Assembly: GCA_020250175.1 (NCBI GenBank)
Contig: JADCEN010000015.1
Location: 1 to 64,000, forward strand
Reading direction: 5' to 3'
DNA length: 64,000 nucleotides
Origin: Rhodobacter sp.
Lineage (GTDB): Bacteria; Pseudomonadota; Alphaproteobacteria; Rhodobacterales; Rhodobacteraceae
Below the pieces are notes generated by a model, which did no database searches, had not been told where the DNA came from, and saw only the letters and a program-made list of their open reading frames with translations. Shown here in pieces: positions 1-9,065 of the stretch. Position numbers and translations under genes: made by a program. Within the stretch, counting starts at the first letter, position 1; each line of letters begins with the position of its first letter.

Positions 1-189
1 CCGCGCCTCGGGGTTGTTCGGGACCCAGATCATTCCTTCGGACAAAGCAGTCGCGCCGCCGATCCAGGCGTCAGCCTCGACGACACAAACACGGTGCCCC
101 CGGTCCAGTGCCGTCAACGCGGCCATCAAACCGGCTGCGCCGGAGCCGATGACGACCAGATCAAAGGTTTGGATGGCTGTATCTTTCAT
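1..189 (-). CDS. FAD-dependent oxidoreductase, N-terminal part (runs off the left edge)
   Basis: Only the first 63 codons are in the window. The start is the ATG whose complement lies at 187-189. The peptide opens with a Rossmann dinucleotide-binding motif, VVIGSGAAGL at about residues 11-20, followed by VVEADAWIGGAT, which is typical of the fumarate reductase / 3-ketosteroid dehydrogenase flavoprotein group. In that family this segment binds the ADP part of FAD. The same layout (GSGAxG, then E-x-x-x-x-x-GG-T-x-x-S-x-G) recurs in the two complete flavoproteins at 9993-11699 and 44007-45701, so this is probably a third paralogue. The substrate cannot be told from this fragment. Confidence 0.8.
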   Translation of the reverse strand, partial: MKDTAIQTFDLVVIGSGAAGLMAALTALDRGHRVCVVEADAWIGGATALSEGMIWVPNNPEAR

Positions 190-355
190 GAATCGACGAA
201 ACCATCCACCCCATGAGTCGTCAATACGTATTTATGTTGTCGACTAGCTATGTCTTCAGTTGTCAGGAAGCGCTCCAAGTTCGATTATGCCCCTGCCAAC
301 CGAACGAAGGGAAAGTCCTCTGGCAACGATGACAGTTTATTAGTCTGGCACTTGG

Positions 356-730
356 ATGATGCCGGAAACCGCTTGGAGTCTGGCCCCACATCTTATCCGG
401 TCCATTGATCGGCCGGACTTCTGTGCAAGCGTCGCCAATACAATCCGCACTCAGATCGGCACGCGCGCCGTCTCGGCCTATGTCCTCAGCCACGACCGCC
501 CACCCGAGATGCGCCTTCAGTCGATTCCCGCCCTTGAGCTGGAACGGCGGGTGCTGCCGCTCAATGCCTTTCAGGACTGGGCCTATGCCTATGATCCCTT
601 CTACCGGCACATCGTGCTGTCATCACAGCATGGGACTTTCACCCTATCCGAAGTCCTGACCGACGATGCCAAGACAGATATCTTTCAGCGCGAATTCTAT
701 CAGAAGGTTGAGGGGATGGACAAAACATAG
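356..730 (+). pseudogene. LuxR-type regulator, N-terminal sensor half only (truncated)
   Basis: The 124 residues look like the N-terminal ligand/autoinducer-type domain of a LuxR-family regulator. They show the usual spacing of an aromatic/YDPFY segment (about residues 79-83), then a segment ending in FxREFYQKV. Complete members are about 230-270 residues and end in a helix-turn-helix, which is missing here. The frame closes at a TAG within a few bases of a transposase tail on the other strand, so I infer that an insertion or deletion removed the DNA-binding half. I see no strong Shine-Dalgarno sequence before the ATG pair at 356. It could still be made as a short orphan sensor domain, but a broken gene is more likely. 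Confidence 0.5.
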
Positions 731-733
731 GGG

Positions 734-985
734 TTATGCGGCACGTTTGCTGATCTTGACTTTCAGGCGGACATCGAGGACTGCGGCTCTGGTGATGGCA
801 ACTCTGTAAGCACCTTTGGGCGACCACCTCATCCTTCTACGCTTCACCATGCGGGCATTGGCAATGTCATCAACTGAACCTTCAGCGCGAGATGACGAAA
901 TCGACAGCCCACTACGATAGCGGCGGCCATAGTCCACGAGGGATTCCATGTCGTTCGCGAGGTCAGTGTGAGGAGGGGCGGGCAT
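734..985 (-). pseudogene. Transposase C-terminal fragment (probably ISKra4-like)
   Basis: An 83-residue frame whose second half carries a run typical of the C-terminal end of a transposase group common in alphaproteobacteria: YGRRYRSG, SSSRAEGSVDDIAN, then KRRRMRWSPKGAYRV and a closing AVLD segment. The rest of a normal 400-residue protein is absent. I recall this tail from proteins annotated as ISKra4-family, but the family assignment is from memory. A fragment that looks like the N-terminal part of the same kind of transposase lies at 14283-14576 in the opposite orientation, so an element may have been split or two copies decayed. Confidence 0.55.
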
Positions 986-1029
986 CGCTTTGAACTTTCT
1001 CCTAGTTCCCAGCCCTATCGAAGAAGCGA

Positions 1030-2697
1030 CTACCGAAAATCCTTCGTGGAAACGCGTCGAAAAACTTCATGACCATTTACGAATGTTGCCAGACACCGAA
1101 CTTCGTGAAGGTTTCGGACAGGGATCTCAAATGGATTGCGGTCCAGTACGATAAAGTCGGCCAGATATCCGTGCGCCAGCCTGCCCAACCGATCCGACTG
1201 CCCAAGAACCCTGGCGGGCCAGAGCGTGAAAAGGTCAATCGCCTCGTGCAGCGTGATGGCCTGTGATCGGCCGAATGAGCCGCTGCTGCCACCCGGGGCC
1301 TCGCGCGTCAGAAGCGTTTCGATCGCGGGCCAGGGGTTCACATCGTCAACCACAGGCCAGTCCGAACCCGCAATCACCATGGCGCCATCGTCGATGATCT
1401 GGCGGAAAGGCCAGATCCTTTCGATCCGCGCCGCGCCCACGGCCCGAGTGATATCATCGTTGATTGGACAGGGGCCCCAAAGATAGGGGGACAGTTCGAA
1501 GACGGCACCAAGGTCGCGGGCGCGCCCGATGTCTTGGCCGTCGACAAAGGTCGAATGGCCGATTTCGTGGCGCCGACCCCCTGGTCCGTTCGCCGTCCTG
1601 GCCGCCGCGATGGCGTCAAGTCCCATCCGCACGGCCCGGTCGCCAACAGCGTGGTATTTCACCAGAAGCCCGGCCGCGTCAAAGCGTGTCACCGCGCGGG
1701 CCAAAGTCTCGGGGTCTTGCAGAAGCAGGCCGAAACGCGCCGCTTCGTCGTCGCGGCCTTCCATCACTTCTTCATATGGCTCCAGCATAGCTGCCGTGTG
1801 ACCATCGGTCGGCACGCCGTCGAGGTGGATCTTTATGCAGTCGAGGTCCAGCAGCGGATGGGCATACTCATGCCGCCTGGCGATAATGTTCTCGGCTGCG
1901 GGGTCGTCCGGTTCCCAAACCAGGAAGATTCGCGTGCGCTGGTGCAACTCCCCCGCCGCAATCACGTCCCGATAGACCCGCAACTCGGCCTCGGCGCCGG
2001 CGATCATCCCGATCGAAGCCTCGGTGCAAGAGGTTATGCCAAAGGACAGCAAGTCTTCATGGGCGGCCTTCAGAGCACGGCACATCGCTTCATGCGTCGG
2101 TTTCGGCTGATGCGTCTGGACCAGTTCGATGGCCCTCTCCCGCAGCACTCCCGAAAGACTGCCGTCAGCGCGACGTTCGATGATGCCTTGCGGTGGATCG
2201 GGCGTCTCTGGCGTCAGCCCAGCAATCTTCAGCGCGGCGGTGTTGGCCAGGGCCGAATGTCCGCTGGTGTCGTTCAGAAGGGCCGGAACATCCCCGGTCA
2301 GTGCATCAAGCTCGGCCCGGTCTGGCACATGGCCCAAAGTTCCGGCATCCCACTGCCCGCCCGTAATCCAGCCGCCTGGCGGGCGGCTTGCCATCGCCTC
2401 TCTCACCGCGGCCCGGAAAACCGCCATATCGGACCCCTGCGGGATTCGGCATTCCGTCTTTCTCAGGCCAGCCAGCAGCGGATGCAGATGCGTGTCGTTG
2501 AGACCCGGCAGGACCGTGGCCCCAGACAGACGCAGCAGTTGGGTCGAAGGCCCGCTTAGGGCTTCGATCTCGGCGGCCGTGCCCAGTGCGTAGATGCGCC
2601 CGTTACGACAGGCGAAGGCTTCTGCCCAATCGGCGCTGCCGCCGTGGCCCAGCCACACTCGCGCTTGGGTCACGATCAGGTCAGGTGCGTCCGTCAT
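1030..2697 (-). CDS. Amidohydrolase family protein (YtcJ-like)
   Basis: 555 residues, the usual size for YtcJ-like metal-dependent amidohydrolases of the D-aminoacylase / N-substituted formamide deformylase group. Expected metal-site motifs appear in order: DTHLHP (HxH), KIHLDG with the bridging-lysine position, KYHAVGD, HEIGH and the late aspartate in AGSDWPV. These enzymes hydrolyse amide or formamide C-N bonds in the cytoplasm. I see no signal peptide. It is the last gene of a minus-strand operon after the SDR at 2700-3461 (gap of 2 bases) and a polyamine-type ABC transporter, so its substrate is probably the imported compound or a product of it. The exact substrate is unknown. Confidence 0.85.
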   Translation of the reverse strand: MTDAPDLIVTQARVWLGHGGSADWAEAFACRNGRIYALGTAAEIEALSGPSTQLLRLSGATVLPGLNDTHLHPLLAGLRKTECRIPQGSDMAVFRAAVREAMASRPPGGWITGGQWDAGTLGHVPDRAELDALTGDVPALLNDTSGHSALANTAALKIAGLTPETPDPPQGIIERRADGSLSGVLRERAIELVQTHQPKPTHEAMCRALKAAHEDLLSFGITSCTEASIGMIAGAEAELRVYRDVIAAGELHQRTRIFLVWEPDDPAAENIIARRHEYAHPLLDLDCIKIHLDGVPTDGHTAAMLEPYEEVMEGRDDEAARFGLLLQDPETLARAVTRFDAAGLLVKYHAVGDRAVRMGLDAIAAARTANGPGGRRHEIGHSTFVDGQDIGRARDLGAVFELSPYLWGPCPINDDITRAVGAARIERIWPFRQIIDDGAMVIAGSDWPVVDDVNPWPAIETLLTREAPGGSSGSFGRSQAITLHEAIDLFTLWPARVLGQSDRLGRLAHGYLADFIVLDRNPFEIPVRNLHEVRCLATFVNGHEVFRRVSTKDFR

Positions 2698-2699
2698 GT

Positions 2700-3461
2700 T
2701 CAGTTCGCCAGATAGCCGCCATCGACCGCGATCGTGCAGCCCGTCACATAGGCAGAAAGGTCCGAAGCCAGGAAGACCGCCGCACCGACCAGATCCTGAG
2801 GGCGACCAAACCGGGCCATCGGGATCCGCGATAGCAATCTTTCGCGCCGAACCGGTTCTGACCGCGAGGGGATGGTCATGTCGGTCTCAATCACGCCTGG
2901 GGCGATTGCATTGACCCGGATTCCCTCGGGAGCAAGTTCACAGGCAAGCGCCTTGCTCAGCATCTGCGCCCCTGCCTTCGATGTCGAATAGCCAATCGAT
3001 CCGGGTGAGGCATTGAAACCGGCGATCGAGGTTATGTTGATCACTGTTCCGCGACTGCGCCGCAGACCGTCGAGCCAAGCCAGTGTCGTATTGCGGATGC
3101 CTTCTAGGTTGATGCGGATTGCCCTGTCCCAATGTTCGTCGCGGTCTGCTGCGTCGAAGGCATGGCGCGGTCTGACGCCGGCATTGTTGACAAGGATGTC
3201 CAAATCACCGTGCAGGGCTGCAAAGATCTCGGCCGCTTCGCGGCAAGCCTCGCGGTTGCCCACATCCAGAGTAATCGAGGCGCAGTCCCGGCCTTCGGAC
3301 CGCATACATGCAAGCTGATCTGCCAGGGCGCTTGCGTCGACATCGACAAGAACCACCTTCGCCCCATGATCGGATAGGCCCCGGGCCAGGGCCGCCCCGT
3401 TGCCGCGTGCCGCGCCAGTCACAAGGGCGCATTTCGATAGAAGTAGATCCGTCTTGTTCAT
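2700..3461 (-). CDS. SDR family NAD(P)-dependent oxidoreductase
   Basis: 253 residues, typical of a classical short-chain dehydrogenase. The nucleotide-binding motif TGAARGNG is near residue 16, NNAGV follows in the middle, and the catalytic set is present as a serine in ITSIAG and Y-S-T-S-K. The C-terminal VDGGYLAN end is also typical. It would oxidise or reduce an alcohol/ketone pair. It lies between the permease gene at 3486 and the amidohydrolase at 1030 in one operon, which points to a peripheral step in degrading the transported compound. FabG-like fatty acid synthesis is less likely in this context. Confidence 0.85.
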   Translation of the reverse strand: MNKTDLLLSKCALVTGAARGNGAALARGLSDHGAKVVLVDVDASALADQLACMRSEGRDCASITLDVGNREACREAAEIFAALHGDLDILVNNAGVRPRHAFDAADRDEHWDRAIRINLEGIRNTTLAWLDGLRRSRGTVINITSIAGFNASPGSIGYSTSKAGAQMLSKALACELAPEGIRVNAIAPGVIETDMTIPSRSEPVRRERLLSRIPMARFGRPQDLVGAAVFLASDLSAYVTGCTIAVDGGYLAN

Positions 3462-3485
3462 GATCTGCCCGGAGCCTGAAATGGG

Positions 3486-4289
3486 TCACCGACGCACGGC
3501 GGATTGAAGCATGCGCCGCCGTCGACGTTGAAGGGTCTGCATCAGAAGAAAGAGCATGGTCGAGAAGACCATCATGATGGTCGCAACTGCTGTAAGCTCG
3601 GGCGAGATGGTTTCCCGCAGGCCGGAATACATCTCGCGCGGCAGAGTACGCTGGTCCGGGCCAGCGACGAAAAGCGCGATCACCACGTCATCGAACGAGG
3701 CGGCAAAGGCAAAAAGGGCACCCGAGGCCATTGCAGACGAGATCGACGGTAGGGTTACGCGCCAAAAGGCAGTCAGGGGCCGCGCCCCGCAGGCCGCGGC
3801 TGCGCGCCCCAGGTTGTCGTCCAGTTGCTCGATGGCCGTCAGGACGGGGATGACCACGAAAGGCACGGCGACGACGATATGGGCAAGGATCATGCCGGCC
3901 ATCGTGTTGGTCAGCTGCAGGGGCGCAAGGAAGAGGTAAAGCGCGACGGCGACCAGCACAATCGGGACGATCATCGGCGACAGGATTAGTACACGAACCG
4001 CCGACGCGACCCACCCCTTGCGCCGTGCCAGGCCAAAGGACGCCAGAGTCCCCAGCACGACCGAGACGACGGTCGCCGCGACGCCAATAATCAGCGAGTT
4101 TGCGAAGGCCACATACCATTTTGGAGAGGTCAGGACACTCTCGTACCAGCGCAGCGACAGGCCCGGCAAAGGATAGCTGAGGATGCTGTTCGAGGAAAAG
4201 GACAACGGTATGACGGCCAGAATCGGAGCGATCAGAAAGACCAAAACCGCTGTGCAGATCAGTCGGAACAGGAGGCGCCAGAGATTCAT
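3486..4289 (-). CDS. ABC transporter permease, PotC-like
   Basis: 267 residues with about six hydrophobic segments and the ABC permease EAA-type loop (AAAACGARPLTAFWRVTLP), which contacts the ATPase. The opening WRLLFRLICTAVLVFLIAPI and the segment around YPLPGLSLRWYE are typical of the PotC half of spermidine/putrescine-type importers. It starts 3 bases after the PotB-like gene and would pair with it in the inner membrane. A paralogue of similar length and wording is at 40867-41655. Specificity is set mainly by the binding protein, so 'polyamine' is a family label, not a proven substrate. Confidence 0.88.
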   Translation of the reverse strand: MNLWRLLFRLICTAVLVFLIAPILAVIPLSFSSNSILSYPLPGLSLRWYESVLTSPKWYVAFANSLIIGVAATVVSVVLGTLASFGLARRKGWVASAVRVLILSPMIVPIVLVAVALYLFLAPLQLTNTMAGMILAHIVVAVPFVVIPVLTAIEQLDDNLGRAAAACGARPLTAFWRVTLPSISSAMASGALFAFAASFDDVVIALFVAGPDQRTLPREMYSGLRETISPELTAVATIMMVFSTMLFLLMQTLQRRRRRMLQSAVRR

Positions 4290-4292
4290 GGC

Positions 4293-5471
4293 CTACCCCA
4301 ACGAAATCGCGCGGCCGCCCGACAGCCGTTGCGCCAGAAGGTAAAGGGCCGCCGTCACCACCAGAAGGATCAGCCCCAGCGCCGACGCAAGGCCCCAGTT
4401 GCCGGTTCCCGTCGTATAGTTGGCCACGAAGGCGGACAGCATCTGGTCGGCCGGTCCGCCGACAAGCGCAGGGGTCACATAGTAGCCAACGGACAGGATG
4501 AAGACCATGATGCAGCCGGCAGCGATCCCGGGCACCGCCAGCGGCAGATAGACCCGGAAGAAGGCCGTCAGGGGCCTGGCACCCAAGCTGGCGGCTGCGC
4601 GCATGTATCCCGGCGGAATGGCTTTCAGCGTGCTGTAAAGCGGCAGGATCATGAACGGCAGCAGCACATGTGTCATGGCAATGACCACGCCCATCCGATT
4701 GAAGATCATGGCCAGCGGCTCGGAGATCAGCCCCAACGACAGAAGCGCCGAGTTGATGATACCTTCTTTCTGCAGCAGCACGATCCAGGCGGTCGTGCGA
4801 ACCAGAAGCGAGGTCCAGAACGGCAGCATCACGAGGATCAGGATGGCATCGGCGACCTTCTCGCTGCTTGTCGCCAGAAGCACGGCGACAGGAAAGCCAA
4901 GTACAAGGCAGGCTCCCATGACCAGGGCCGAGATCTGCAAGGTTCGCAGAAGAACCGCGATATAGAGCCGGCTCTCTTCTGGGACCGCGACGATCTTGCC
5001 ATCCGGTGCCTTCTGCAGGTCGAAGGCTGCCAGCAGGTAATGATCCGAAACGGCTGCACCGGCGCGTTTCATCACCGCGAAGAATTCGGGAGAGGTCAGG
5101 ATCGGATCGACCGACCGGAAGAAGGCTTCGTCAAAGGTCACCGCAGGGTCGGATTTGCGGACCTGGCGCGCGGCTTTCGTTAGTGCGGAACGTGAGCCGG
5201 CTAGCTCATAATTGATCCGGCGCGCGGCATTGGCCATCGTGCCGCTGTCTGCAGCCTCCACCATGTCCCTGGCCATGGCGGAATAGACGGCCTCGGGCAC
5301 TGGCTGGCCCAGGGTCCAGCCAGCCAGTACTTCGAGCGTCTCGGGCAATGCGCGGGGTACTTCGGCCTCGCGCACCGCATAGGACAGAAACCAGGCCATG
5401 GGTAGAACGAAGAAGACCAGCAGAAAGCCCGTCAGGGGCAGCAGCAGGACTGTCTTGCGTGAGCGTGCCAT
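4293..5471 (-). CDS. ABC transporter permease, PotB-like with long periplasmic insert
   Basis: 392 residues from the ATG at 5471 (MARSRKTV). A longer frame to 5504 exists but would overlap the binding-protein gene and add a polar tail before the first membrane segment. TM1 is at about residues 8-30 and the next hydrophobic span begins at about 168. Between them is a soluble insert of about 130 residues, rich in charged and helical segments, that ordinary PotB proteins (near 280-300 residues) lack. The EAA loop reads AAASLGARPLTAFFRVYLP near the C-terminal half. The paralogue at 41662-42843 (393 residues) has the same insert, so it is a shared subfamily trait. Confidence 0.87.
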   Translation of the reverse strand: MARSRKTVLLLPLTGFLLVFFVLPMAWFLSYAVREAEVPRALPETLEVLAGWTLGQPVPEAVYSAMARDMVEAADSGTMANAARRINYELAGSRSALTKAARQVRKSDPAVTFDEAFFRSVDPILTSPEFFAVMKRAGAAVSDHYLLAAFDLQKAPDGKIVAVPEESRLYIAVLLRTLQISALVMGACLVLGFPVAVLLATSSEKVADAILILVMLPFWTSLLVRTTAWIVLLQKEGIINSALLSLGLISEPLAMIFNRMGVVIAMTHVLLPFMILPLYSTLKAIPPGYMRAAASLGARPLTAFFRVYLPLAVPGIAAGCIMVFILSVGYYVTPALVGGPADQMLSAFVANYTTGTGNWGLASALGLILLVVTAALYLLAQRLSGGRAISLG

Positions 5472-5485
5472 GACCGGATTCCGTC

Positions 5486-6541
5486 TCAGTTCGTGCCGGC
5501 CCAAGCCGCCCAGCGTTCACTGAGATCGTCGAAATTGTCGATCCAGAACTCCGGGTCATCTGGAATTGCCACTTCGAAGTTCGCCGGATTGGACGGCAGG
5601 TCCGCCATATACTTGGCGTCGATCGAAGCCACTGAATCCTTGTTGGTAGGGCCCGAACGGTTCAGCGGCACGATCGCCGCCTGTGCGTCGCCACGCGTAG
5701 CGAATTCGATCAGCTTCAGGCTTTCTTCCATCAAGGGCGTGCCCTTCATGATGATCCAGCTGTCCATCGTGTATATGGAGTCCTTCCACACGATGCCGAA
5801 GTTGGTGCCGTCGTTCTCGTTCGAGGCAGTGATACGAGAGTTGAAGGTCGTGCTCATTACCACGTCGCCGGCCGCCAGCATCTGGGTCGGCTGGGCGCCG
5901 GACTTCCAGAACAAGAGATCACTCTTGATCGAGTCGAACTTCGCGAAGGCGCGATCGACGCCTTCGGGTGTCGACAGGACCTCGTACAGCTGATCCTCGG
6001 GCACGCCATCGGCCAGCAGGGCGATTTCAAGATTCCACTTGGGCCCATTGCGGACCGAACGTTTGCCGGGGAATTTCGCCGTGTCGAAGAAGTCCGCCCA
6101 ACTTTCGGGCTTCGGCCCTTCCTTGGATGCGTCATAGGCCAGGACCACGTTGTAGATCACCGCGCCGACCCCGCATTCATGCGTGGTGCCCGGCAGGAAA
6201 CGGTCCGCCCCGCCGACCTTGGCAAGATCTATCTTCTCGAACAGCCCTTCTTCGCAGCCGATGGCGAGTTCCTCTGCCTCGACCTGGACGACATCCCAGG
6301 TGTTGTTGCCGCTGGTGATGCGGGTACGAAGATTGCCGATGCCGCCTTCCCAGTATTCATCGACCAGTGCGATGCCGGTTTCGGCGCTGAAGGGAGCAAA
6401 CATGAACTTCCTTTGTGCATCCTGGTACTCGCCGCCCCAGGATACGACGGTCAGGTCCCTTGCCATCGCGCCGGACGGCAGGGCAATTGCCGCGACTGAC
6501 AGCGCAACTGCGCTTGCGGCCATCCACTTGTTTCTTGTCAT
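5486..6541 (-). CDS. Periplasmic substrate-binding protein, PotD-like
   Basis: 351 residues from the ATG at 6541, which is preceded by a strong AGGAGAG; an upstream ATG at 6565 overlaps the ATPase gene and is less likely. A clear signal peptide (MTRNKWMAASAVAL... ending SGAMA-RD) directs it to the periplasm, and the mature part starts DLTVVSWGGEYQ, the opening typical of polyamine/iron-type extracellular solute-binding proteins (PotD/AfuA group). It should capture the substrate for the permeases at 4293 and 3486. It ends in SERWAAWAGTN, almost the same as the paralogue at 42859-43905 (AERWAAWTGTN), so the two systems share recent ancestry. Confidence 0.88.
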   Translation of the reverse strand: MTRNKWMAASAVALSVAAIALPSGAMARDLTVVSWGGEYQDAQRKFMFAPFSAETGIALVDEYWEGGIGNLRTRITSGNNTWDVVQVEAEELAIGCEEGLFEKIDLAKVGGADRFLPGTTHECGVGAVIYNVVLAYDASKEGPKPESWADFFDTAKFPGKRSVRNGPKWNLEIALLADGVPEDQLYEVLSTPEGVDRAFAKFDSIKSDLLFWKSGAQPTQMLAAGDVVMSTTFNSRITASNENDGTNFGIVWKDSIYTMDSWIIMKGTPLMEESLKLIEFATRGDAQAAIVPLNRSGPTNKDSVASIDAKYMADLPSNPANFEVAIPDDPEFWIDNFDDLSERWAAWAGTN

Positions 6542-6561
6542 TCTTCTCTCCTGTTGGTTGG

Positions 6562-7671
6562 TCATTCGCCTGGTTCAAGCACCCAGGCATCCTTCTGGTC
6601 GAAACGGATCGAGACGGTGCTGCCGATCTGCATTCCATCCGGCACTTGTCCGGGAAGGCATTTTGCCATCCAGCTGCCGGCCTGTGGCATCAGGTCTGGC
6701 ACAAGCTGGATGCGCCAGTGATCCCCCTGATGGATCAGGTCGGCGACCGTCGCGGAAAGGGAATTTGCCGCATCTCGGCCCCCGGGCCCGGCCCCGAACT
6801 GCAGAGCCTCGGGCCGGATGCAAAGAATGCCCGGACCACCCTGTGACAGAGTGCCAGGATGGGCTCGCCCGCGCAGGTCCCTGCCGCCCACACGCAGAAC
6901 GGCCGACAGCCCGTCGCCGGCAAGCTGCGTCACCGTGCCATCGGCCCGGTTGTTGTCGCCGATGAAGCGCGCAACAAAGGCATTCCGCGGGGCATCATAC
7001 AGGGCCGAGGGTTTGTCCAACTGAACGACCCGCCCGTGATTGAACAAGGTCACCCGGTCGGAAAGAGTCATGGCTTCGGACTGGTCATGCGTCACAAAGA
7101 CCATGGTCAAGCCCAACTCGCGGTGAAGCCTGCGGATTTCCAGCTGAAGCTCTTCGCGCAGGTTCTTGTCCAGAGCCGAAAGCGGCTCGTCCATCAGCAC
7201 AAGCCTGGGCTCGAAGACCAGGGCGCGCGCCAAGGCAACGCGCTGCTGCTCGCCGCCCGAAAGCTGCGACGGGCGCCGGTCGGCATGGCGGGCCAGCCGA
7301 ACCTTTTCAAGGGCCGCCGTCACCCTCTGGCGAAGCTCGGCCTTGGGGAGCTTTCGCATTTCCAGCGGGAAGGCCACGTTCTGGGCCACTGTCATATGAG
7401 GGAACAGCGAATAGCCCTGAAAGACGACCCCCATGTTGCGGGCATAGGCAGGCAAGGTCTCGATGCGCTGGCCATCCAAAGCGATCGTGCCCGAGGTCGG
7501 CTGTTCGAAACCTGCCAGCATCATCAGCGTCGTGGTCTTGCCCGACCCCGAAGGGCCAAGCAGCGTCATGAACTCGCCGGCCTCGATGCCAAGGTCCAAG
7601 TTCTCGACCGCGACGACCGGATTGGCCGCACCATAGACCTTGCGGATCGAGCTGAAGGTAATGAAGCTCAT
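6562..7671 (-). CDS. ABC transporter ATP-binding protein, PotA-like
   Basis: 369 residues. Walker A GPSGSGKTTT is near residue 39, the signature LSGGEQQRVALARAL near 136, Walker B LVLMDEPLSALD follows, and the H-loop is in FVTHDQSEAM. The C-terminal 130 residues form the TOBE-like regulatory domain seen in PotA/FbpC proteins. It would power the importer encoded downstream and sits at the inner membrane. The start has AAGGGA 8-9 bases upstream. It follows the aminotransferase gene by 17 bases, so the two are probably co-transcribed. The paralogue is at 45724-46830. Confidence 0.9.
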   Translation of the reverse strand: MSFITFSSIRKVYGAANPVVAVENLDLGIEAGEFMTLLGPSGSGKTTTLMMLAGFEQPTSGTIALDGQRIETLPAYARNMGVVFQGYSLFPHMTVAQNVAFPLEMRKLPKAELRQRVTAALEKVRLARHADRRPSQLSGGEQQRVALARALVFEPRLVLMDEPLSALDKNLREELQLEIRRLHRELGLTMVFVTHDQSEAMTLSDRVTLFNHGRVVQLDKPSALYDAPRNAFVARFIGDNNRADGTVTQLAGDGLSAVLRVGGRDLRGRAHPGTLSQGGPGILCIRPEALQFGAGPGGRDAANSLSATVADLIHQGDHWRIQLVPDLMPQAGSWMAKCLPGQVPDGMQIGSTVSIRFDQKDAWVLEPGE

Positions 7672-7688
7672 CGCGCCATCCCTTCGCC

Positions 7689-9065
7689 TTATCCCTGGGC
7701 CCGCAGCCAGGCCCAGATTTCGTCAAGCGCCTGGCGGGTCAGCGCAAGAATTTGATCCACCTCGGCCTCGGTGGTGATCAGCGGCGGCGAGAAGGCGATG
7801 ATGTCTCCGGGGATGTTCCGCAGGATCAATCCGCGATCCATCGCGCTACGCAGGACGCGCGCGCCGATACCGCGCGCGGGGTCGAAGGGCTTGCGCGCCG
7901 CCTTGTCCTCGGCCAGTTCCAGCGCCCCGATCATGCCGATGCCGCGCGCTTCACCGACTAGCGGATGGTCACCAAGCGCCCTGAGCCCGGCTTGAAGATG
8001 TGCCCCGACGCGCCTGGCATTGTCGATGACCCCATCTTCCCGATATATCCGGAGTGTCTCGAGCGCGACGGCGGCGGAAACCGGGTGGCCGGAGTAGGTA
8101 TAGCCGTGGCCGAAATACCCCATCCGGTCGCTGCCCTCAGCCAGGGTCGCGCAGATTTCTTCTGACAGGTAGAGCGCCGAGATCGGCGCATAGGCCGCCG
8201 AAAGCATTTTGGCCACTGTGATGATGTCGGGCTTCAGGCCGAAGATTTGGGTCCCGAACGGTTCTCCCAGTCGAACAAAGCCTGAGATCACCTCGTCGGC
8301 GATGAACAGGATGTCATTGGCCTTGAGAACATCCTGAATGCGGGGATAGTAGTCCGCAGGCGGGATCAGCACGCCGCCCCCGCCTGTCACGGGCTCGGCG
8401 ATGAAGGCTGCAATCGTATCCGCTCCCTCCTGCGCGATCAGGTCGCGGAGTTCAGCGACCAGTCGGTCCGTGAAGGCCGCCTCGCTCTCGCCCGGCCGGG
8501 CACCGCCATAGTAATGCGGCGCAGAGACACGCAGAACGCCGCCGATCGGCAAGTCGAAGATCGCTTTCCCGCTTTCCAGCCCCGACAGGGCCGAGGCAAC
8601 GGCTGTCGTCCCGTGATAGCCGCGATCGCGGGCGATGAACTTCTTCTTCCCGGGCTTGCCACGCAGGTTGTTGACGTAATGGACGATCTTCCAGGCTGCA
8701 TCGTTCGATTCAGAGCCCGAGTTCGCGAACAGGACGCGGCCCATAGGAACCGGCGCCCAGGCCATCATCTCGGCGGCAAGCTCTCCCACGATGGCGGGGG
8801 CACGGTTGTTGAAGGAATGGTAGTAGGGCAGTTCCTTCATCTGGCGATAGGCGGCCTCGGCCAGACGATGTTCCGAAAAGCCCAGCCCCGCGCACCACAG
8901 GCCCGACATGGCCTCGATATAGGCCTTGCCGCCTTCATCAAAGACGCGGATCCCCTCGCCGCGTGTGATGATCAGGGGACCTTCGGCCTCGATCATGCGC
9001 ATGTTCGAATAGGGATGCAGGTGATGGGCGGCATCCAACTCGTTGGCGCGGCTGCGATTCTTCAC
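7689..9065 (-). CDS. Class III (omega) aminotransferase, PLP-dependent
   Basis: 458 residues starting at GTG 9065, with GGAAGG upstream. Family features are the N-terminal HLHPYSN, the [10 protein letters not shown] phosphate-binding segment, [20 protein letters not shown] for the ring-contacting aspartate, and the presumed Schiff-base lysine in [12 protein letters not shown]. Such enzymes move an amino group from amines such as putrescine, beta-alanine or taurine, usually to pyruvate. It opens the operon that continues into the polyamine-type ABC transporter, and an aldehyde dehydrogenase is encoded divergently. Transamination of an imported amine to an aldehyde and then an acid is therefore a reasonable inference. 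The substrate is not determined. Confidence 0.88.
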   Translation of the reverse strand: MKNRSRANELDAAHHLHPYSNMRMIEAEGPLIITRGEGIRVFDEGGKAYIEAMSGLWCAGLGFSEHRLAEAAYRQMKELPYYHSFNNRAPAIVGELAAEMMAWAPVPMGRVLFANSGSESNDAAWKIVHYVNNLRGKPGKKKFIARDRGYHGTTAVASALSGLESGKAIFDLPIGGVLRVSAPHYYGGARPGESEAAFTDRLVAELRDLIAQEGADTIAAFIAEPVTGGGGVLIPPADYYPRIQDVLKANDILFIADEVISGFVRLGEPFGTQIFGLKPDIITVAKMLSAAYAPISALYLSEEICATLAEGSDRMGYFGHGYTYSGHPVSAAVALETLRIYREDGVIDNARRVGAHLQAGLRALGDHPLVGEARGIGMIGALELAEDKAARKPFDPARGIGARVLRSAMDRGLILRNIPGDIIAFSPPLITTEAEVDQILALTRQALDEIWAWLRAQG

